DNA of 64,000 bases from Maritalea sp051251695 (GCF_051251695.1 NZ_JBPOEU010000021.1:1-64000); one strand, 5' to 3'; positions 51,303 to 60,997 are shown, numbered from the stretch's first letter. The notes: generated from the sequence alone by a model not told the origin. Program-made: numbers and translations.

Positions 51303-52088
51303 ATGTCTAAAAACGCGATCTCTGACCCAACGCCTCAAGATTTGGGATTTTTCTCTCGGCTCGCCCATCCGGGCTACTTCATGCAATGGTCCAAACATTG
51401 GCTGATGCCGCTGACGGTCATCACCGTCGCGCTCTTACTGTTCGGAACGTACCTCGCATTTTTCAATTCTCCAGCTGATTACCAGCAGGGCGATACCGTG
51501 CGCATCATGTATGTGCATGTGCCAAATGCTTGGCTGTCCCAATTTTGCTATGCGGTAATGGTCATCGCCTCTATCGGCGGTTTGGTTTGGCGGCATCCGT
51601 TATCCGACGTTGCGGCTAAATCTGCTGCCCCCTTGGGCGCGACATTTACAGCCGTTGCCCTTGCCACTGGCGCATTATGGGGCGCACCGACTTGGGGCAC
51701 ATTTTGGGAATGGGATGGTCGCATGACCTCCACCCTTGTGATGTTGTTCATCTATCTGGGCATCATTGCCCTGTGGCGCACCTTTGAAGATCAGGCCCGT
51801 GCCGGACGCATTATTGCGGTCATCACCTTAGTTGGCGCGATCAACATCCCGATCATCAAATTCTCCGTCGAGTGGTGGAACACCCTTCATCAACCCGCCA
51901 GTGTTTTCCGAGCAGATGGGCCAACAATGCCCATGTCGATTTTGCTGCCGCTATTTGTGATGTTCTTTGCGTTCTCATTTTTGTTTTTGCTGCTGCATTT
52001 CATCTCCATGCGCGCTGAAATTTTACGCCGCCGCGTGCGAGCACTTGAACGCCGCAATGCGCAAAGCCTTCGACAGGAACACCCATGA
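51303..52088 (+). CDS. ccmC: Heme exporter protein CcmC
   Basis: A 261-residue protein with six helices and the tryptophan-rich heme-handling motif WGAPTWGTFWEWDGRMTS, plus heme-ligand histidines in MYVHVPNAWLSQ and WWNTLHQPAS. It loads heme onto CcmE. Its stop overlaps the ccmD start (ATGA). Confidence 0.96.
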   Translation: MSKNAISDPTPQDLGFFSRLAHPGYFMQWSKHWLMPLTVITVALLLFGTYLAFFNSPADYQQGDTVRIMYVHVPNAWLSQFCYAVMVIASIGGLVWRHPLSDVAAKSAAPLGATFTAVALATGALWGAPTWGTFWEWDGRMTSTLVMLFIYLGIIALWRTFEDQARAGRIIAVITLVGAINIPIIKFSVEWWNTLHQPASVFRADGPTMPMSILLPLFVMFFAFSFLFLLLHFISMRAEILRRRVRALERRNAQSLRQEHP

Positions 52089-52261
52089 TCGACCTTTCAC
52101 AGCATTTTGAATATATTGGTGGTGCGTACTTAATCACCTGCTTGCTTGTCGGTGCCTTAGTGTTTTTGGTCAATCGCGACTATCACACCCAAGAAAAGCG
52201 CCTTTCAGAACTTGAAGCAAAAGGCATTCGCCGCCGTTCACAAGAAACACCCAAAGGGTGA
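52085..52261 (+). CDS. ccmD: Heme exporter protein CcmD
   Basis: A 58-residue protein with one membrane helix: MIDLSQHFEYIGGAYLITCL..., then a basic, coiled tail (NRDYHTQEKRLSELEAKGIR). This is the usual CcmD design. It stabilises CcmE with CcmC. It starts within the ccmC stop and ends 10 bp before ccmG. Confidence 0.92.
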   Translation: MIDLSQHFEYIGGAYLITCLLVGALVFLVNRDYHTQEKRLSELEAKGIRRRSQETPKG

Positions 52262-52271
52262 GGACCAAACG

Positions 52272-52817
52272 ATGAAACGCGTCCTGATTTATCTCATACC
52301 GCTCGTTTTGACAGGCGGTCTATTTTTGTTGTTTGCAACGCAGATCAATGAAAATCCAAACCTTCTGCCATCGGCCTTGCTCAACAAACAAGCGCCCGAG
52401 TTTGAACTGCCACCCGTTGAAGGTCATGACCAACCCGGCTTTTCAACGGCGGACCTAAAAGACCAACTAACCCTTGTGAATGTTTTTGCAAGTTGGTGCG
52501 TGCCTTGCCGGGATGAACATGAATTTTTGGTTGAATTGGCAAAGCGTGATGACGTCAAAATCTACGGCATCAATTATAATGATCAACCCGAAAATGCCCG
52601 GCGCTTTTTGGCCGAATTGGGCAATCCTTACGATGCAATCGGCGCGGACCGCAACCGCCGGGTCAGTCTAAATTGGGGCGTTTACGGTGTGCCAGAGAGC
52701 TATTTGGTCAACCAAAACGGCACCATCATCTATAAGCACACCGGCCCGATCAATGCCGCAAGCTTTGCTGAAACGGTGATCCCAGCAATTGAAGCAGCGT
52801 TAGCCGACCCGAGCTAG
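52272..52817 (+). CDS. ccmG: Thiol:disulfide interchange protein CcmG/DsbE
   Basis: About 181 residues with an N-terminal anchor (VLIYLIPLVLTGGLFLLFA) and a periplasmic thioredoxin domain with FASWCVPCRDEHEFL (active-site CVPC) and GVYGVPESYLV. It reduces apocytochrome c before heme attachment. The frame is open further upstream inside ccmD, but the ATG at 52272 gives the family start. Confidence 0.95.
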   Translation: MKRVLIYLIPLVLTGGLFLLFATQINENPNLLPSALLNKQAPEFELPPVEGHDQPGFSTADLKDQLTLVNVFASWCVPCRDEHEFLVELAKRDDVKIYGINYNDQPENARRFLAELGNPYDAIGADRNRRVSLNWGVYGVPESYLVNQNGTIIYKHTGPINAASFAETVIPAIEAALADPS

Positions 52818-52883
52818 GGTCGCCTAAAACACTCATATAAATCAATGGCATGGCAGCGTTTTGCGCAAAAAAGTGTAATTGAT

Positions 52884-52967
52884 CCCGGCTCTAGGCCGGG
52901 AATGCAGCAAATATCTGGTGCAAAAAGCTAAGCTTAATTTTGATCTGCCCCGGACTTGATCCGGGGC
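52884..52967. repeat. Two palindromic intergenic repeats
   Basis: CCCGGC-TCTAG-GCCGGG (52884-52900) and GCCCCGG-ACTTGAT-CCGGGGC (52947-52967) lie between the convergent ends of ccmG and yciB. Such C/G-rich dyads with a central CTTGA-like core are widespread palindromic repeats in alphaproteobacteria. A relative is at 62535-62557. They may double as terminators. Confidence 0.75.
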
Positions 52968-52983
52968 CAAGGGAAGGAATTTC

Positions 52984-53583
52984 CTACCCTTCTTCAGCAT
53001 TCGGCGCGTATTTAGTCAAAATCGGCACGACCAGCGCAAATGAGAAAATAAGCGTAAGTGGCATCAGGCCCCAAACCTTAAACGCGACCCAAAAATCGGT
53101 CGAAAAGTTGCGCCAAACAATCTCATTGATTACCGCAAGAACGAAGAAAAAGATACACCAGCGCCATGTCAGAATGCGCCAGCCTTCTTCCTTCAATTTA
53201 TAAACATCACCAAACACATGTTTGAGCAATGAGTGGCCGAACAACAAGCCGCCAAGCAACACACTACCGAACAACATATTCACAATGGTGGGCTTAAGTT
53301 TGATAAACGTTTCGTCCTGAAAATAAAGCGTTAAACCGCCAAAAACCAACACGACAACGCCAGTCACTAGCGGCATCACCGCGATGCGCTTAAGCAATAC
53401 CCAGCTCAATAAAAGCGATACCGCCATCGCGCCCATAAACCAGCCGGTCGCGACAAAAATACCAGCGCGGCTGTTCAATATGAAGAACAGAACAAGCGGG
53501 CCAAGTTCAAGCACCAATTTAACCAATTGGGGCCGCAACTCTTCCCAGTTCACTTCCTCATTGGGTTGTTTCGCATCACTCAT
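52984..53583 (-). CDS. Septation-type inner membrane protein YciB/IspZ
   Basis: The 199-residue protein has five hydrophobic segments and the family blocks LELGPLVLFFILNSRAGIF, LYFQDETFIKLKPTIVNMLFG, and WRWCIFFFVLAVINEIVWR. YciB contributes to envelope integrity and interacts with division and elongation proteins in E. coli. Its position after ftsY is typical for rhizobia, with one enzyme gene inserted. Confidence 0.93.
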   Translation of the reverse strand: MSDAKQPNEEVNWEELRPQLVKLVLELGPLVLFFILNSRAGIFVATGWFMGAMAVSLLLSWVLLKRIAVMPLVTGVVVLVFGGLTLYFQDETFIKLKPTIVNMLFGSVLLGGLLFGHSLLKHVFGDVYKLKEEGWRILTWRWCIFFFVLAVINEIVWRNFSTDFWVAFKVWGLMPLTLIFSFALVVPILTKYAPNAEEG

Positions 53584-53590
53584 GAATTAC

Positions 53591-54676
53591 CTAACCTGTT
53601 CTCACCAATTTCATCATTTTGCCCATATGAAAGGCCCATTTATCTGGCAAAAGGGCCATACCATTTGAACCAATTTCGATATCAAATCCATATACGCCAT
53701 CTAATGCCGTGTCATAAAGTCCACCAGCAATCCAAACTTTTTCCCGCTCAACCATCGCTAAAAGCGCGGCTTCAATTTTAGGCTTATCGTCCTTTATGTG
53801 AACCTGAAATCCACTCGTATGGGGCACAACAGGCGAAGTTGAGACCCCATTAAGTTGATTGAACAGCGCCGCAATTTTGCGCGCTTGCGCCACATAGTTT
53901 GGCACTTGGTCCAAATGCTTGTCCAACCCCTCAAGGGCCGAAACAGCCAAGGGAAACTGAAACGGCAAATCGCCACCCATCCTGGTGATCCAAACGTCTG
54001 CTGCTTCCAGCACAGCCTTTTCACCAACAATCCCGCAACCACCCAAATTGCCCATTTCCTTATAAAACGAGCAATAAAGCGTGTCACATAGGCGCGAAAT
54101 TTCAGCCAGAGACTTATCATATGCCGCCGCTGCGCCAAAAACGCGCGCGCCATCAATATGAAAATGCACGTCATGCACATGGCACCAGGTCGAAATTTTC
54201 TGCAGTTCCGTAAACGGCAAAAGCCTGTAACCAGCGCGCCTTAGGGGCAATTCAACACATACGACAGCCGGCAATTCGCCAAGTTCATCCAAGTCATCTA
54301 CCGTAAACGGCCGATGATGGCCCCCGGTGCGTAAAAACCGGATGGGGTGCAAAACCTCAACGGCCTCAGCTTCGTCATAGTCAAAATGCGACAATCGGTG
54401 TACCGCAACCCGATTATTGCCAGATTTTTCAACAACGGCCCGCAAAATTGCCATTTGAGCAATCATGCCTTTAACGCAAAACCGTGCCGCCGGGGCTTCA
54501 AATATCGATTTTAGGCGCTCAACGACCGCGCTGCATGCCCCGCCCTCACCATAGATATCCGATGGCAATTTTGCATATTCGCTCTCCGCCAACGTGGTGA
54601 GTACCTCACCAACGTCGGGCGAGGAAAACGCGGGAAGGACATATTCGCATGTCTGCATTAATTCACGTTTGATCAT
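53591..54676 (-). CDS. Threonine aldolase-like PLP enzyme (beta-eliminating lyase family)
   Basis: A 361-residue fold-type I PLP protein with HFHIDGARVFGAAAAY (Asp binding the pyridine nitrogen) and the probable Schiff-base lysine in SFYKEMGNLGGCGIVG. Overall it resembles low-specificity L-threonine aldolase, but the usual substrate-binding start differs. Some relatives cleave other beta-hydroxy amino acids. It would give a route from threonine to glycine parallel to kbl-tdh. AAGAGG precedes the ATG. Confidence 0.82.
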   Translation of the reverse strand: MIKRELMQTCEYVLPAFSSPDVGEVLTTLAESEYAKLPSDIYGEGGACSAVVERLKSIFEAPAARFCVKGMIAQMAILRAVVEKSGNNRVAVHRLSHFDYDEAEAVEVLHPIRFLRTGGHHRPFTVDDLDELGELPAVVCVELPLRRAGYRLLPFTELQKISTWCHVHDVHFHIDGARVFGAAAAYDKSLAEISRLCDTLYCSFYKEMGNLGGCGIVGEKAVLEAADVWITRMGGDLPFQFPLAVSALEGLDKHLDQVPNYVAQARKIAALFNQLNGVSTSPVVPHTSGFQVHIKDDKPKIEAALLAMVEREKVWIAGGLYDTALDGVYGFDIEIGSNGMALLPDKWAFHMGKMMKLVRTG

Positions 54677-54704
54677 ATTGTGTTCCTCTTAAAGCCGCCA
54701 AGTC

Positions 54705-55913
54705 TCACGAAATTTCGCTTGTACCAGCAATCGCTTCGGCAAAGTCACCTGCCTCAAACGGCTCCAAATCTTCGATATTTTCGCCAACCCCAATAAAATG
54801 AACCGGCAATTGATGTTTCCTAGCGATCGCAACAAGAATGCCGCCACGCGCCGTGCCGTCCAATTTCGTCATCACCAACCCGCTAACGCCAGCTCGCTTG
54901 CCAAAAATCTCAACTTGATTGAGCGCATTCTGCCCCGTGGTGGCATCAAGCGTTAGCAAGGTGGAATGGGGCGCTGTTGGATCGACTTTTTTGATCACGC
55001 GAATGATCTTTTCCAGTTCCGCCATTAATTCATCGCGGTTCTGCAAACGACCTGCCGTATCAATAATCAGAACGTCCGCGCCTTGCTCTTTGGCTTGCGT
55101 AACCGCATCAAACGCCAACCCAGATGCGTCAGCACCCGTAGGGCGCGTGATCACTTCAACATTGGAACGTTGTCCCCAAACCTGAAGCTGTTCCACCGCC
55201 GCCGCGCGAAACGTATCGCCAGCCGCCAGCACAACTTTCTTGCCCTCTGCGGTCAGTTTTGCGGTTAATTTGCCAATGGTTGTGGTTTTGCCCGAACCAT
55301 TAACACCCACCATCAAAATCACGTGCGGCTTTTGGCCAATATCAAAGTTCAGCGGCTGGGCAACCGGCGCCAACACCGCGGAAACCTCCTCGCGCAAAAC
55401 GGCGCGGATTTCTTCAACGCTGATCTCCTTGTCAAACCGGTCTTTGGCCAATTTTTCGGTGATCATCATCGCCGTATCAATGCCCAAATCGGCTTGGATC
55501 AAGACGTCTTCAAGCTGCTCAAGCGTTTCAGCATCAAGCTTTTTCTTGGTGAAAATCGCGCCAATATTGTCGGTCAACTGATCCGAAGAACGCTTAAGCC
55601 CCGTCGTTAGCCGCTGGAACCAGCTTTTCTTGACCTCAGGCTCACTAGAGCCGAGGGCGGCTTCTGCTTCAGGCGGGACGACTGCCGGGGTATCAGCCTC
55701 AGGCGTGAAGGTCGGGACCACAGTTGTCACCGCAATAGGCACCGCGGCGGGCACGTCAACAGGCTGCTCAACGTCAAGCGCCTCTTGTTGTTCCTCAACG
55801 CCTGTTTCTATTTCTGGATTTTCAGGCGCAACCTGTTGGTCCTCATCCTTTGAGGGAACTACTTTCTTTCCACCAAAAATTCGGCCAAAAAAACCCGGTT
55901 TCTTTTCGCTCAT
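54705..55913 (-). CDS. ftsY: Signal recognition particle receptor FtsY
   Basis: About 402 residues. An N-terminal Glu/Pro/Val-rich linker (about 10-100) binds the membrane. The NG GTPase domain shows GVNGSGKTTTIGKL, DTAGRLQNRDEL and MTKLDGTARGG. It docks SRP-ribosome complexes at the inner membrane; its partner Ffh is encoded 2.5 kb away. The ATG at 55913 is preferred over the adjacent TTG. Confidence 0.97.
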   Translation of the reverse strand: MSEKKPGFFGRIFGGKKVVPSKDEDQQVAPENPEIETGVEEQQEALDVEQPVDVPAAVPIAVTTVVPTFTPEADTPAVVPPEAEAALGSSEPEVKKSWFQRLTTGLKRSSDQLTDNIGAIFTKKKLDAETLEQLEDVLIQADLGIDTAMMITEKLAKDRFDKEISVEEIRAVLREEVSAVLAPVAQPLNFDIGQKPHVILMVGVNGSGKTTTIGKLTAKLTAEGKKVVLAAGDTFRAAAVEQLQVWGQRSNVEVITRPTGADASGLAFDAVTQAKEQGADVLIIDTAGRLQNRDELMAELEKIIRVIKKVDPTAPHSTLLTLDATTGQNALNQVEIFGKRAGVSGLVMTKLDGTARGGILVAIARKHQLPVHFIGVGENIEDLEPFEAGDFAEAIAGTSEIS

Positions 55914-55933
55914 CAATTATCCTTTTAGACCCT

Positions 55934-57199
55934 TTAAGCCACTTGCCTGATGGGTTCGCCAATAAGCCCGTGTTCACCAACACCGGTCACCAATGCCCGC
56001 AAAATCTGCCCCTGCTCTGCGTCTTTGATCATGATCGGGGCAAACTGTTCTGTGCGGCCAATCCCATTCCGTTCGATCAAAACGGAATGCTCTTCGCCGA
56101 CCTGTCGGCTCAAAAACGCTTCATGTTGCTTTTCGCCAGCTGCCCGAAGTTTAACCGCCCGCGCCTTGGCAATCTTTTTGTCAACCTGAGGCATTTTTGC
56201 CGCCGGGGTGCCTGGGCGAATTGAATAGGGAAATACATGCAAATAGGTGAGGTTACATTCCTCAATGATCTTCATGGAGTTGGCAAACATTTCGTCAGTT
56301 TCCGTCGGGAAGCCAGCAATAATATCCGCGCCAAATACCATATCAGGCCGAAGCGCCCGTGCTTCATTGACAAATGCAATCGTATCTTCGCGCAAATGCC
56401 GCCGCTTCATGCGCTTTAAAATCATGTTATCACCCGATTGGAGCGACAAATGCAGATGCGGCATCAATCGCTGCTCAGATTGAAGCACCTCCATCAATGC
56501 TTTATCGGCTTCAATAGAATCAATTGAAGATATGCGCAGACGACGCAAGTTGGGCACATGTTTTAGAATTTGTTGGGTCAGTTTGCCCAAACTCGGCTTA
56601 CCGGGCAAGTCTGGACCATAAGAGGTAATATCAACCCCTGTTAGCACCACTTCCCCCACGCCATTGTCCGCCAGTTTTTTGATCTGATCGACCACAACGC
56701 CCATCGGCACCGAGCGCGAAGGACCACGCCCATAAGGGATAATGCAAAACGTACAGCGATGATCACAACCATTTTGGACCTGCACGAAAGAACGCGTGCG
56801 CCCTTCCATCCCCTCGATCAAATGACCGGCGGTCTCTTTAATGCTCATAATATCATCGACAAGAATTTTCGAATTGCCGCCAATGCCGAACTTGAGCCCT
56901 TGATAGGTCTCAGCCTTCATCTTTTCGGCATTGCCCATCACCAAATCAACTTCACCCATCTGGGCGAAGCTTTGTGCATCGGTTTGCGCCGCGCATCCAG
57001 TGACGATGATCTTCTTGTTCGGGTTATCCCGCCGCGCTTTGCGAATGGTTTGCCTTGTTTGGCGCACAGCTTCTTGGGTTACAGCACATGAATTGACGAT
57101 GATGACGTCATCAAGCCCTGCGGCTTTGGCTTGGTCTTTCATCACCTCAGATTCAAACGTGTTAAGCCGACAACCAAGCGTTAACGTTTCAACACTCAT
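55934..57199 (-). CDS. mtaB: tRNA t6A37 methylthiotransferase MtaB
   Basis: A 421-residue radical-SAM methylthiotransferase. The N-terminal domain has cluster cysteines in LGCRLN, NSCAVT and TGCAAQ. The SAM cluster is CDHRCTFCIIPYGRGPSRS. A TRAM domain ends the protein. It makes ms2t6A37 in tRNA. The MtaB branch (rather than MiaB or RimO) is chosen by the LGCRLNTFES start and by context next to dapF. It overlaps dapF by four bases. Confidence 0.94.
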   Translation of the reverse strand: MSVETLTLGCRLNTFESEVMKDQAKAAGLDDVIIVNSCAVTQEAVRQTRQTIRKARRDNPNKKIIVTGCAAQTDAQSFAQMGEVDLVMGNAEKMKAETYQGLKFGIGGNSKILVDDIMSIKETAGHLIEGMEGRTRSFVQVQNGCDHRCTFCIIPYGRGPSRSVPMGVVVDQIKKLADNGVGEVVLTGVDITSYGPDLPGKPSLGKLTQQILKHVPNLRRLRISSIDSIEADKALMEVLQSEQRLMPHLHLSLQSGDNMILKRMKRRHLREDTIAFVNEARALRPDMVFGADIIAGFPTETDEMFANSMKIIEECNLTYLHVFPYSIRPGTPAAKMPQVDKKIAKARAVKLRAAGEKQHEAFLSRQVGEEHSVLIERNGIGRTEQFAPIMIKDAEQGQILRALVTGVGEHGLIGEPIRQVA

Positions 57200-58080
57200 G
57201 CCGCATCACCTACGAACAAGTCAGCAGGCAATTCACCATCAAACTCGGTTTCAAATGGGCCGGTCATCAAAATATGCTTGTCGCTTTCGCGCCACTCAAT
57301 TTGCAAGCTCCCACCGGGCAACTCGATATTGACTTTGCGCTCTGTCAGGTCCTTACGCACAGCCGCAACACCCACCGCACACGCAGCCGTGCCACATGCT
57401 TGAGTAAGCCCCGCACCGCGTTCCCAAACTTTTACTTTGATCTTCGTTGGCGATATTACTTGCGCTAACGAAATATTGGCCCGCTCGGGAAAAATTGGAT
57501 GATTTTCCAACATTGGCCCAAATTTCTCCAAATCATGGGCGTCCAAATCATCAACCCAAAAAATCGCGTGTGGATTGCCCACATTCACAACAGAAGGCGT
57601 ATGCAAAATCGGCGCATCAATCGGCCCGATCTGCAATTCAATGCCGGTTGTATCTTCAAATTCTTCCGCCAGAGGGATCAATTGCCACTGCAACAATGGA
57701 ACGCCCATATCCACAGTAACCACGTCACCCAATTGGGTGTCACCATGGTGTGTTGAGCGCAACAGCCCAGCGTTGGTCTGAATGGTCACCTCAGGGCGAC
57801 CCAACTCCTGAGCCATCAAATAGCCGATGCAGCGGGTGGCGTTGCCACAAGCGTCGACTTCACCGCCTTCTGCATTATAGATGCGCATGAAAATGTCAGC
57901 TTCATCGTCGCCCGGCACTTCCATGATGATCAATTGATCACAGCCGATGCCCAGCTCCCTGTCAGCAATCCAGCGCACATTGTTCTCAGTGAAAGTAAGC
58001 GCACGCTTTCGGGCGTCAATGACCACAAAATCATTGCCCAAACCATTCATCTTCAAAAAAGGAACCGCATCGCCGCTCAT
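57196..58080 (-). CDS. dapF: Diaminopimelate epimerase
   Basis: About 294 residues from ATG 58080 (a GTG at 58092 is also possible). The two active-site cysteines are in EVDACGNATRC and TQACGTAACAVG. MNGLGNDFVVIDAR starts the fold. It converts LL- to meso-diaminopimelate for lysine and peptidoglycan. The stop overlaps the mtaB start. Confidence 0.96.
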   Translation of the reverse strand: MSGDAVPFLKMNGLGNDFVVIDARKRALTFTENNVRWIADRELGIGCDQLIIMEVPGDDEADIFMRIYNAEGGEVDACGNATRCIGYLMAQELGRPEVTIQTNAGLLRSTHHGDTQLGDVVTVDMGVPLLQWQLIPLAEEFEDTTGIELQIGPIDAPILHTPSVVNVGNPHAIFWVDDLDAHDLEKFGPMLENHPIFPERANISLAQVISPTKIKVKVWERGAGLTQACGTAACAVGVAAVRKDLTERKVNIELPGGSLQIEWRESDKHILMTGPFETEFDGELPADLFVGDAA

Positions 58081-58412
58081 TTTATCGCTCACTATTATTG
58101 TCTATTTCGCCCTATATGGCGCAGATTACCGTCAATTACCAGCATAGCGGATGAAGATTAATCCAAGCTGGATCAAGATTAATTGACTCTATATGCCATT
58201 TGCACTAAACGATCACCGATAAGTTTTAGCATTCGAGCCTTTCTCGAGCCACTACCTTATGCGGCATTAGCTGATGTAAGGGGTCAACATCCACCAGCGC
58301 GTTGCGCCCGTGGGTGTTATTTACTTATGGATTTTGGACTTTAATTTGAAGAGTTCAATACCCATTTGAAAAGGGCACGAAACAAAAAACTTAGCAATTT
58401 GATTGGACCAAT
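58081..58412. other. Intergenic region between divergent dapF and ffh
   Basis: No gene is seen in these 332 bp. It must hold promoters for both directions. One clear structure is at 58286-58318: AACA-t-CCAC-ca-GCGC-gtt-GCGC-cc-GTGG-g-TGTT, a symmetric hairpin with one G-T wobble and a 2x2 internal loop. The direct repeat TCGAGCC occurs twice near 58234-58249. No SRP RNA gene was recognised here. Confidence 0.6.
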
Positions 58413-59969
58413 ATGTTTCAAAGCCTCTCCGACCGCTTAAGCGGCATTTTTGATGGAATTACAGGCCGCGGCGCTCTTTCAGAAGACGACGTGAACAAAG
58501 CTCTGCGCGAAGTGCGTCGGGCATTGATTGAAGCCGATGTCTCATTGGAAGTTGTGCGCGGGTTCGTTGAGCAAGTGCGCGACCGTGCGGTTGGCGCTGA
58601 AGTTACCAAGTCCATTACCCCGGGCCAACAAGTCGTCAAAATTGTAAATGACGAATTGGTTGCGGTGTTGGGCACAGACGCTGTTCCGCTTGATCTTAAA
58701 TCCACCCCACCTGTTGCGATTATGATGGTTGGTTTGCAGGGCGCGGGTAAAACCACAGCGACCGGTAAGATCGCTAAACGCTTAAAAGAAAAGCAAAACA
58801 AAAAGGTTTTGCTCGCCTCACTTGATACACGTCGCCCAGCGGCGATGGAACAATTGAAAATCCTGGGCGACCAGATCGGCGTCGACAGCCTTGAAATCAT
58901 TGCGGGTCAAACCCCAGTTGAAATCGCCAAGCGGGCTCAAACCGAAGCCAAGCGCGGCGGCTATGATGTTCTGTTCCTAGATACTGCTGGCCGTACCCAC
59001 ATCGATGAAGAATTGATGGCGGAAACTGCTCAGGTTAAAGCGGCGACCAACCCACACGAAATTCTGCTCGTCGCTGACGCTCTAACCGGCCAAGACGCTG
59101 TAAACCTTGCCCGTTCATTTAACGAACGCGTTTCAATCACCGGCATTATGTTGACCCGAATTGACGGCGATGGTCGTGGCGGCGCAGCGCTTTCCATGCG
59201 CGCGGTTACCGGCAAGCCGATCAAGCTATTGGGTACGGGCGAAAAACTCGAAGACCTTGAAGATTTCCACCCGTCTCGCGTTGCAGACCGGATTTTGGGC
59301 ATGGGCGATATCGTATCGCTCGTTGAAAAAGCCGCAGAAACCGTAAACGCAGAAGACGCGGCCAAAATGGCCAAGAAAATGAAGAAGGGCGTTTTCGATC
59401 TTGATGATCTGAAAAACCAACTTCTTCAAATGAAAAAAATGGGCGGCATGGGCGGCCTTATGGGCATGATGCCCGGCATGGGCAAAATGAAAAAGCAGAT
59501 GGCCGGTGCCAATGTGGATGAAAAAATGTTCGACCGTCAGGTCGCCATCATCCAGTCGATGACCAAAAAGGAACGCTCAACCCCAGCCCTATTGAACGCA
59601 TCACGTCGTAAACGGGTTGCGGCTGGTTCCGGCACATCCGTGCAAGAGATCAACAAGCTGATCAAAATGCATCGCCAAATGGCCGACATGATGAAAAAAA
59701 TGTCCAAAGGCAAAGGCGGCATTGCTGGCGCACTTGGCGGCATGATGGGCGGTGGCATGCCAAACATCGATCCATCACAAATGGACCCGCAAATGCTTGC
59801 CGAAATGGAAAAGCAAATGGGCGGCCAAATGCCTGACCTTGGCGGCTTGGCTTCACCAACTGCGGCAAAACAATTGCCCACAAGCGTTGATGATTTGCTC
59901 AAGGGCGGCGGCGCACCACGTTTCCCTGGCCTTCCCGGCCTTGGCCCGAAATTCGGGGGCAAGAAATAG
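58413..59969 (+). CDS. ffh: Signal recognition particle protein Ffh
   Basis: The 518-residue SRP54 homologue has an N-terminal four-helix bundle and the GTPase motifs GLQGAGKTTATGK, LDTRRPAAMEQL and DTAGRTHIDEEL. A Met-rich M domain (about 330-480, with MKKMGGMGGLMGMMPGMGKM) binds signal sequences and SRP RNA. A Gly/Met-rich tail follows. It opens the ffh-GNAT-rpsP-rimM-trmD run. Confidence 0.98.
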   Translation: MFQSLSDRLSGIFDGITGRGALSEDDVNKALREVRRALIEADVSLEVVRGFVEQVRDRAVGAEVTKSITPGQQVVKIVNDELVAVLGTDAVPLDLKSTPPVAIMMVGLQGAGKTTATGKIAKRLKEKQNKKVLLASLDTRRPAAMEQLKILGDQIGVDSLEIIAGQTPVEIAKRAQTEAKRGGYDVLFLDTAGRTHIDEELMAETAQVKAATNPHEILLVADALTGQDAVNLARSFNERVSITGIMLTRIDGDGRGGAALSMRAVTGKPIKLLGTGEKLEDLEDFHPSRVADRILGMGDIVSLVEKAAETVNAEDAAKMAKKMKKGVFDLDDLKNQLLQMKKMGGMGGLMGMMPGMGKMKKQMAGANVDEKMFDRQVAIIQSMTKKERSTPALLNASRRKRVAAGSGTSVQEINKLIKMHRQMADMMKKMSKGKGGIAGALGGMMGGGMPNIDPSQMDPQMLAEMEKQMGGQMPDLGGLASPTAAKQLPTSVDDLLKGGGAPRFPGLPGLGPKFGGKK

Positions 59970-60481
59970 TGGTTACTATTCCTACTCTTGAAACGGAACG
60001 TTTGATTTTGCGTGGGTTCAAAGCGGAAGATTTTGAAGCTTATGCTGAAATCGCAGCTGATGGCGAATGGTCACAATTTGTTGGCGGTCCGCTAGAACCT
60101 GGCAAGGCTTGGCGTGCCCTTGCAACCCTAATCGGTCATTGGACTTTGCGCGGCCATGGCATGTTTGCAGTAGAAGAAAAATCTACCGGCGCATTCATCG
60201 GACTGGTTGGACATTGGAACCCTGGCGATTGGCCAGAGCCTGAAATTGCTTACACACTTGCAAAAACCGCAGCTGGCAAAGGCTACGCAACCGAAGCCGT
60301 CAAAGCGATGATTGCTCACACCTTCAACGCCCTAAAGTGGGACACGGTGGTCAGCTATATCGATGACAACAATATTCCTTCGCAAAAGGTAGCAAAGCGC
60401 GTTGGCGCCGTTGCCGAAGGCGAAACCAAATTGGGTGAATCAACGGTTCGAGTTTACCGACACCCAAATCCGAACAAGTAA
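59969..60481 (+). CDS. GNAT-family acetyltransferase inserted in the ffh-rpsP unit
   Basis: The 170-residue protein is RimJ/RimL-like: LETERLILRGFKAEDFEAYAEIAADGEW (opening known from LETERLILRGF), GLVGHWNPGDWPEPEIAYTL, and SYIDDNNIPSQKVAKRVGAV. Translation starts at GTG overlapping the ffh stop by one base (TAGTG), so it is coupled to ffh. An acetyltransferase here is not part of the core ffh-rpsP order, although similar insertions occur in some relatives. Target unknown. Confidence 0.88.
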   Translation: MVTIPTLETERLILRGFKAEDFEAYAEIAADGEWSQFVGGPLEPGKAWRALATLIGHWTLRGHGMFAVEEKSTGAFIGLVGHWNPGDWPEPEIAYTLAKTAAGKGYATEAVKAMIAHTFNALKWDTVVSYIDDNNIPSQKVAKRVGAVAEGETKLGESTVRVYRHPNPNK

Positions 60482-60535
60482 CAATCAATTTGCCGCTCAG
60501 TGGCGGCTAAAAGTCCATCTAAGGAGATTACTAAA

Positions 60536-60967
60536 ATGGCTACTAAAATTCGTTTGGCCCGTGGCGGCTCTAAAAAACGTCCTTATTATCACATCGTTGT
60601 TGCTGACGTGCGCGCACCGCGCGACGGTCGCTTCATCGAACGTGTTGGCGCATATAACCCAATGCTTTCAAAAGACGATGAAGGCCGGATTAAACTAAAC
60701 GAAGAACGCATTCAGCACTGGCTTTCAGCTGGCGCACAGCCAACTGACCGTGTTCACCGTTTCTTGGATGCCGCTGGCCTGTTGAAGCGCGACGAGAAAA
60801 GCAATCCAAATAAAGCAAAACCTGGCAAAAAAGCCCAAGAGCGTTTGGACGAAAAACGTCAGGCTGAAGAAGACGCAGCAGCAGCAGCGGCTCAAGCTAA
60901 AGAAGATGCAGCAGCGGCAGCAGCCGAAGCGGCCGCAGCGCCAGCAGAAGAAGCCCCAGCAGAATAA
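60536..60967 (+). CDS. rpsP: 30S ribosomal protein S16
   Basis: About 143 residues from ATG 60536 with AAGGAG upstream. The S16 core (IRLARGGSKKRPYYHIVVAD, IERVGAYNPM, WLSAGAQPTDRV) is complete. It is followed by an Ala/Glu-rich tail of about 50 residues, common in alphaproteobacteria and probably disordered. Confidence 0.98.
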   Translation: MATKIRLARGGSKKRPYYHIVVADVRAPRDGRFIERVGAYNPMLSKDDEGRIKLNEERIQHWLSAGAQPTDRVHRFLDAAGLLKRDEKSNPNKAKPGKKAQERLDEKRQAEEDAAAAAAQAKEDAAAAAAEAAAAPAEEAPAE

Positions 60968-60997
60968 TTTCTGCTTCGCTTCACGAAGGAAAAAGCC

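Noticed and set aside
58250..58285. Segment resembling part of 16S rRNA (CTTATGCGGCATTAGC, antisense-like)
   Set aside because: The match is short and does not extend on either side. Probably chance.
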